A stretch of DNA of 41,486 nucleotides from Patescibacteria group bacterium (GTDB taxonomy: Bacteria > Patescibacteriota > Minisyncoccia > Moranbacterales > DUUL01), in NCBI GenBank assembly GCA_015493225.1, contig WGDO01000007.1, positions 1 through 41,486 of the forward strand, written 5' to 3'. The notes below the pieces were generated by a model that did not search any database, had not been told where the DNA came from, and saw nothing but the letters and a program-made list of their open reading frames with translations. Within the stretch, counting starts at the first letter, position 1, and the number at the start of each line of letters is the position of its first letter. This document shows positions 38,316-41,486 of the stretch, one piece after another. The translations under genes were made by a program, and so were the position numbers.

Positions 38316-38954
38316 TTATCTAGAATAAAATTCGATAACCATTGCCATATTAACATTTATTCCAATTTCATCCTTTGTAGGATTTGCCAATACTTTACCT
38401 TCCATTTTTCCAGCATCAAAACTAAGCCATTTTGCCTGAGTTGAACTTTTCTTTAGAGCGGTCTTAGCTTCTTTCATGAAAGCTTTGTCTAGTTTATTCT
38501 TTTTAACAGACACCTTGTCACCAATTCTCAAAAGAGCAGATGGAACATTTAAAGTTTTTTTACCAACCTTAAAGGCTCTATGAGAAACTAATTGCCTAGC
38601 CTGTGTTCTACTTTGAGCTACACCCAATCGATAAACAATATTGTCTAATCTGGACTCTAATAAAATTAATAAATTATCTCCCAGTACTCCACTTTTCTTT
38701 TTTGCCAAAGATAAATATCTTCTTAGTTGCTTCTCGGAAATACCATAAATTCTCTTCAACTTTTGTTTTTCAGCTAATTGTTTTCCATATTCTGAGAAAC
38801 CTCTTCTCATTCCTTCGGTATTACCATGAGCTCCAGGAGCATAGGCTTTTCTAACCAAAGCACATTTAGGACTAGAACAACGGTCTCCTTTCAAAAACAG
38901 TTTTTCTCCTGCCCTTCTACATTGTTTACATTTTGATGATAATATTTTTGCCAT
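38316..38954 (-). CDS. rpsD: 30S ribosomal protein S4 (start at MAKILSSK rather than the longer ORF-track start)
   Basis: MAKILSSKCKQCRRAGEKLFLKGDRCSSPKCALVRKAYAPGAHG...; zinc-type S4 with CxxC. Confidence 0.96.
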   Translation of the reverse strand: MAKILSSKCKQCRRAGEKLFLKGDRCSSPKCALVRKAYAPGAHGNTEGMRRGFSEYGKQLAEKQKLKRIYGISEKQLRRYLSLAKKKSGVLGDNLLILLESRLDNIVYRLGVAQSRTQARQLVSHRAFKVGKKTLNVPSALLRIGDKVSVKKNKLDKAFMKEAKTALKKSSTQAKWLSFDAGKMEGKVLANPTKDEIGINVNMAMVIEFYSR

Positions 38955-38976
38955 TTTTATGTCTGCTAAATCTAAA

Positions 38977-39492
38977 TTATACTCTTCTTGGTTTCTTTGG
39001 ACGACAACCATTGTGTGGTACTGGCGTCATATCTTTAATTGCCAATAGGTTATATCCCTTTTGAGCTAATGCTCTTAGAGCAGCGTCTCGACCACTACCA
39101 ACGCCCCTAACAAAAACTTCTATATCTTTTAAACCATATTTTTGAACTTTCTCATCAGCATCCAAAGCTACTTGATTCGCAGCATAGGTTGTTGCCTTCT
39201 TAGCTCCCTTAAATCCTAGTAAACCAGCCGATGACCAAGCCAATGAATTACCATGCATATCCGTAAACAACACTAAGGTATTATTATAAGATGACTTAAT
39301 ATAAGCTCGCCCTCTTCTAACTTGTCGTCTAATTTTACGACGCTTTTTCTTAGTTACCGGAGCATCCTCCGATGGAGTTTCAACGGCAGTCTTATCTTTT
39401 TTTATAACCTTAGCTGGAGAATCTTTCTTTGCTTCATCTTTTTTCTTTATCTCCTCTGGTATTTTTTTGTCTTCTGATGTGTTATCACTCAT
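38977..39492 (-). CDS. rpsK: 30S ribosomal protein S11 with charged N-terminal extension
   Basis: GRAYIKSSYNNTLVLFTDMHGNSLAWSSAGLLGFKGAKKATTYAAN...DMTPVPHNGCRPKKPRRV. Confidence 0.98.
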   Translation of the reverse strand: MSDNTSEDKKIPEEIKKKDEAKKDSPAKVIKKDKTAVETPSEDAPVTKKKRRKIRRQVRRGRAYIKSSYNNTLVLFTDMHGNSLAWSSAGLLGFKGAKKATTYAANQVALDADEKVQKYGLKDIEVFVRGVGSGRDAALRALAQKGYNLLAIKDMTPVPHNGCRPKKPRRV

Positions 39493-39512
39493 AGTTCAAA
39501 ATTAAATAAATA

Positions 39513-39902
39513 TTATTTTTTCTCAACAGACCTTCGTCCGCTTCCCATAGTCACTCGCTTGTTTCCACGAACAGTTCTAGTATTAGTTTTAGTTCTCTGT
39601 CCCCGAACCGGTAAGCCACGACTATGTCTTAAACCTCTATAGGAACCAATTTCTTTCAATCTTTTAATATTCATCATTACCTGTCTTTTCAACTCTCCTT
39701 CCAATGTATAGTTATCTTCAATTTCATTTCTTAATTTCACAATATCCTCTGCAGACATTTTATTTACTCTGGTATTTTTATCAATGCCAAGTTTATCTAG
39801 GACTTTATCAGCCGTGCTACGACCAATACCAAAAATATAAGTTAAAGCTATTTCAACTCTTTTATTGTCTGGGATGTTAACTCCTGAAATTCTAACTGCC
39901 AT
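39513..39902 (-). CDS. rpsM: 30S ribosomal protein S13
   Basis: MAVRISGVNIPDNKRVEIALTYIFGIGRSTADKVL...SYRGLRHSRGLPVRGQRTKTNTRTVRG. Confidence 0.98.
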   Translation of the reverse strand: MAVRISGVNIPDNKRVEIALTYIFGIGRSTADKVLDKLGIDKNTRVNKMSAEDIVKLRNEIEDNYTLEGELKRQVMMNIKRLKEIGSYRGLRHSRGLPVRGQRTKTNTRTVRGNKRVTMGSGRRSVEKK

Positions 39903-39952
39903 CTTTTTTATTTATAATTTATAATTTATACTTCACAATTTATAATTGCTCT

Positions 39953-40066
39953 TTACCCCTGTCGTTGTTTATGTCTTGGGTTAAAACAAATAACACGCAC
40001 TACTCCTTTGCGCTTAACAATTTTACATTTAGGACATCTTTTTTTTACCGAAGCTTGAACTTTCAT
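39953..40066 (-). CDS. rpmJ: 50S ribosomal protein L36 (37 aa; absent from the supplied ORF track because it is short)
   Basis: [37 protein letters not shown]. Confidence 0.97.
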   Translation of the reverse strand: MKVQASVKKRCPKCKIVKRKGVVRVICFNPRHKQRQG

Positions 40067-40157
40067 ATACTTGTATTTGATTATTAACTAAATTCTTAAA
40101 TTTTCAAATTTTTAACTTCCCAAATTCGTAAATTCATAAATTCGTAAATTCGTAACT

Positions 40158-40373
40158 TTACAGTCGACGAGTAATTCTTCCCTTACTAAGATCATAAGGA
40201 CTCATCTCAATCTCCACTTTATCACCAGGCATCAATTTAATAAAATGGATTCTCATCTTTCCAGAAATATGCGCCAAAACAATATGCCCATTTTCCAATT
40301 TTACACGAAACATGGTACTTGGCAGTAATTCCACTACCTCTCCTTCTAATTGTACAATTTCTTTAGCCACCAT
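40158..40373 (-). CDS. infA: Translation initiation factor IF-1
   Basis: [65 protein letters not shown]. Confidence 0.98.
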   Translation of the reverse strand: MVAKEIVQLEGEVVELLPSTMFRVKLENGHIVLAHISGKMRIHFIKLMPGDKVEIEMSPYDLSKGRITRRL

Positions 40374-40421
40374 TTTATAAACTTGAAAATATTTAAGTTA
40401 ATTCCTTGAAATCATTTACTA

Positions 40422-40522
40422 GTCAAATTTTCAAGGTATCATTTTCGGACGCATGTTTGACACTTTCTTGGTTCAACAAAGCGTCAAACATCAGGTAGAA
40501 AATGACACCTTGAAAATTTGAC
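40422..40522 (-). promoter_or_regulatory. 101-nt long hairpin in the predicted infA leader
   Basis: Nested perfect arms: 40422-40437/40507-40522 (16 bp), 40439-40446/40498-40505 (8 bp), 40453-40461/40483-40491 (9 bp); A40438/C40506 becomes a G-U pair only on minus-strand RNA. Confidence 0.8.
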
Positions 40523-40567
40523 GGAACAATTCAATTTAAACGAGTTTCCTATCTATTTTTTGCAAAC

Positions 40568-40656
40568 AAAAAAACGAAGGTTGCCAGTTATACCATGTTT
40601 AATGGTATGAGCAATACGGTCCTAGATCCTGAATGACAGGCTCAACTTCCACCTTC
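40568..40656 (-). ncRNA. Structured attenuator-like RNA element in the predicted infA operon leader (or free-standing small RNA)
   Basis: Minus-strand GAAGGU...ACCUUC closing stem, internal AGUU/AACU, AUACCAU-loop-AUGGUAU and CCUG/CAGG stems, followed by G and U7. Confidence 0.6.
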
Positions 40657-40704
40657 TCAACGCTTTAATATTTTAAATATCACTTAACTCACTTAACTTT
40701 TATA

Positions 40705-40732
40705 AGTATATACCATTTAAAAATATTGTCAA
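40705..40732 (-). promoter_or_regulatory. Sigma70-type promoter for the infA-rpsI operon (TTGACA / 16 nt / TATACT)
   Basis: -35 complement at 40727-40732, -10 complement at 40705-40710; no coding between it and infA. Confidence 0.75.
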
Positions 40733-40738
40733 GGGTTT

Positions 40739-41068
40739 TTATTTAACTATCTTCTTCCCCTGGCCGTACCAATCCACAATACCTCTGGCGAGATGCACAA
40801 CATTGGTATAACCAGCTTCCAATAGATTATTTAAAATATATCCACTTCTACTTCCTGTATGACAATAGATAGCTATTCTATCATCTTTGTTTAATTTTAA
40901 TTGATCAAAATGTGCCCAAAAATTTGAGGTTGGGACTAATTTAGAATTTTCCAGATGACTTTCAGCATACTCATATCCTTCACGAATATCTAAAAGATGC
41001 GTGTCTGGTTGAGAGATGAATTCCTCAAATTCATCAGGAGTTAAATTTCTATTCATTTCTTCTGTCAT
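40739..41068 (-). CDS. Rhodanese-like domain protein
   Basis: LLDIREGYEYAESHLENSKLVP...DRIAIYCHTGSRSGYILNNLLEAGYTNVVHLARGIVDWYGQG: CHTGSRS active-site loop. Confidence 0.93.
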   Translation of the reverse strand: MTEEMNRNLTPDEFEEFISQPDTHLLDIREGYEYAESHLENSKLVPTSNFWAHFDQLKLNKDDRIAIYCHTGSRSGYILNNLLEAGYTNVVHLARGIVDWYGQGKKIVK

Positions 41069-41181
41069 TTTCTTTTTATTAATTTTTAATTAAAGGCCTG
41101 AAATTAAAGTTTTCAACCCGTAATCAATATTATAATAAAAAATCATATCTCTGTCAAATTCTCTACCTATCCCCAAATATT

Positions 41182-41214
41182 AAAAAAGACATTACAAAGT
41201 TTTACTCTGTAATG
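41182..41214 (-). terminator. Rho-independent terminator of the partial minus-strand gene at the right edge
   Basis: Minus strand CATTACAGAGT-AAA-ACTTTGTAATG stem (11 bp with one G-U), followed by TC and T6. Confidence 0.8.
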
Positions 41215-41264
41215 CCTTTCCTGCTACACATATATTCATCTTTAATCAATTTTACCGATTAAGG

Positions 41265-41284
41265 ATATATATATATATATATAT
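41265..41284. repeat. (AT)10 dinucleotide tract
   Basis: Directly visible. Confidence 0.9.
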
Positions 41285-41339
41285 CAGATTCTAAGTTGAG
41301 GTTAAAAATTAAGATCAATTAGCCGGACCGGCCAAAAAA

Positions 41340-41486
41340 TCAATAAAATAATGTGATACATCCGGGTATTTCCAGCTTCCGATTGTTTCACAACTTCCGG
41401 CTCCACCTGGAAAATAAATAGCTGACTTATTATTCAGTGATTCAGCCAACAGCAAGCCATTGTAAATCTTCTCACAGGCCTGGGGA
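41340..41486 (-). CDS. C-terminal fragment of a protein with two cysteines flanking a Gly/Trp segment (...YFPGGAGSCETIGSWKYPGCITLFY*), unidentified
   Basis: Open minus-strand frame from the window edge to TGA at 41340-41342, followed downstream by a terminator. Confidence 0.5.

Noticed and set aside
40568-40656. T-box, SRP RNA or tmRNA identity for the leader element
   Set aside because: Diagnostic sequences (T-box UGGNACCGCG, SRP GGAAGnAGCA, tmRNA tRNA-like ends) are not present.

Overview
The window looks like a Patescibacteria/CPR-type chromosome segment: AT-rich, standard genetic code, with many S23-like four-helix-bundle and G/C-tract intergenic repeats. The taxonomy is inference from gene style. 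The left end carries rpmH-rnpA-yidC-jag, a flippase and an AI-2E-family transporter. Next is a minus-strand envelope locus: an alpha/alpha-toroid-like protein, a 2711-aa secreted giant protein, a TSP1-like membrane protein and a coiled-coil lytic transglycosylase. This is followed by rplY, rodA, mltG, murD, gapA, a Cys-rich CPR-type protein and gyrB. The right end is a long ribosomal-protein/rpoA operon (infA-rpmJ-rpsM-rpsK-rpsD-rpoA-rplQ-rplM-rpsI). The most unusual content is a five-gene cassette (30322-35684) between gyrB and rpsI. It encodes a HisRS/HisZ-like class II aaRS paralog, a DAP-decarboxylase-like PLP enzyme, an MccF-type S66 peptidase, a SAM methyltransferase and an AsnRS-like catalytic-core-only protein, and it looks like a small-molecule or aminoacyl-conjugate pathway with possible self-immunity. 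Other strong observations are two diverged but equally sized 162-bp palindromic elements with TAGACCT termini, one of them inside the rpsD-rpoA gap; a 35-bp perfect inverted repeat around a four-helix-bundle gene; and a roughly 325-nt structured leader with an attenuator-like element and a 101-nt hairpin upstream of infA. No database searches or folding programs were run; family calls come from motifs read by eye.
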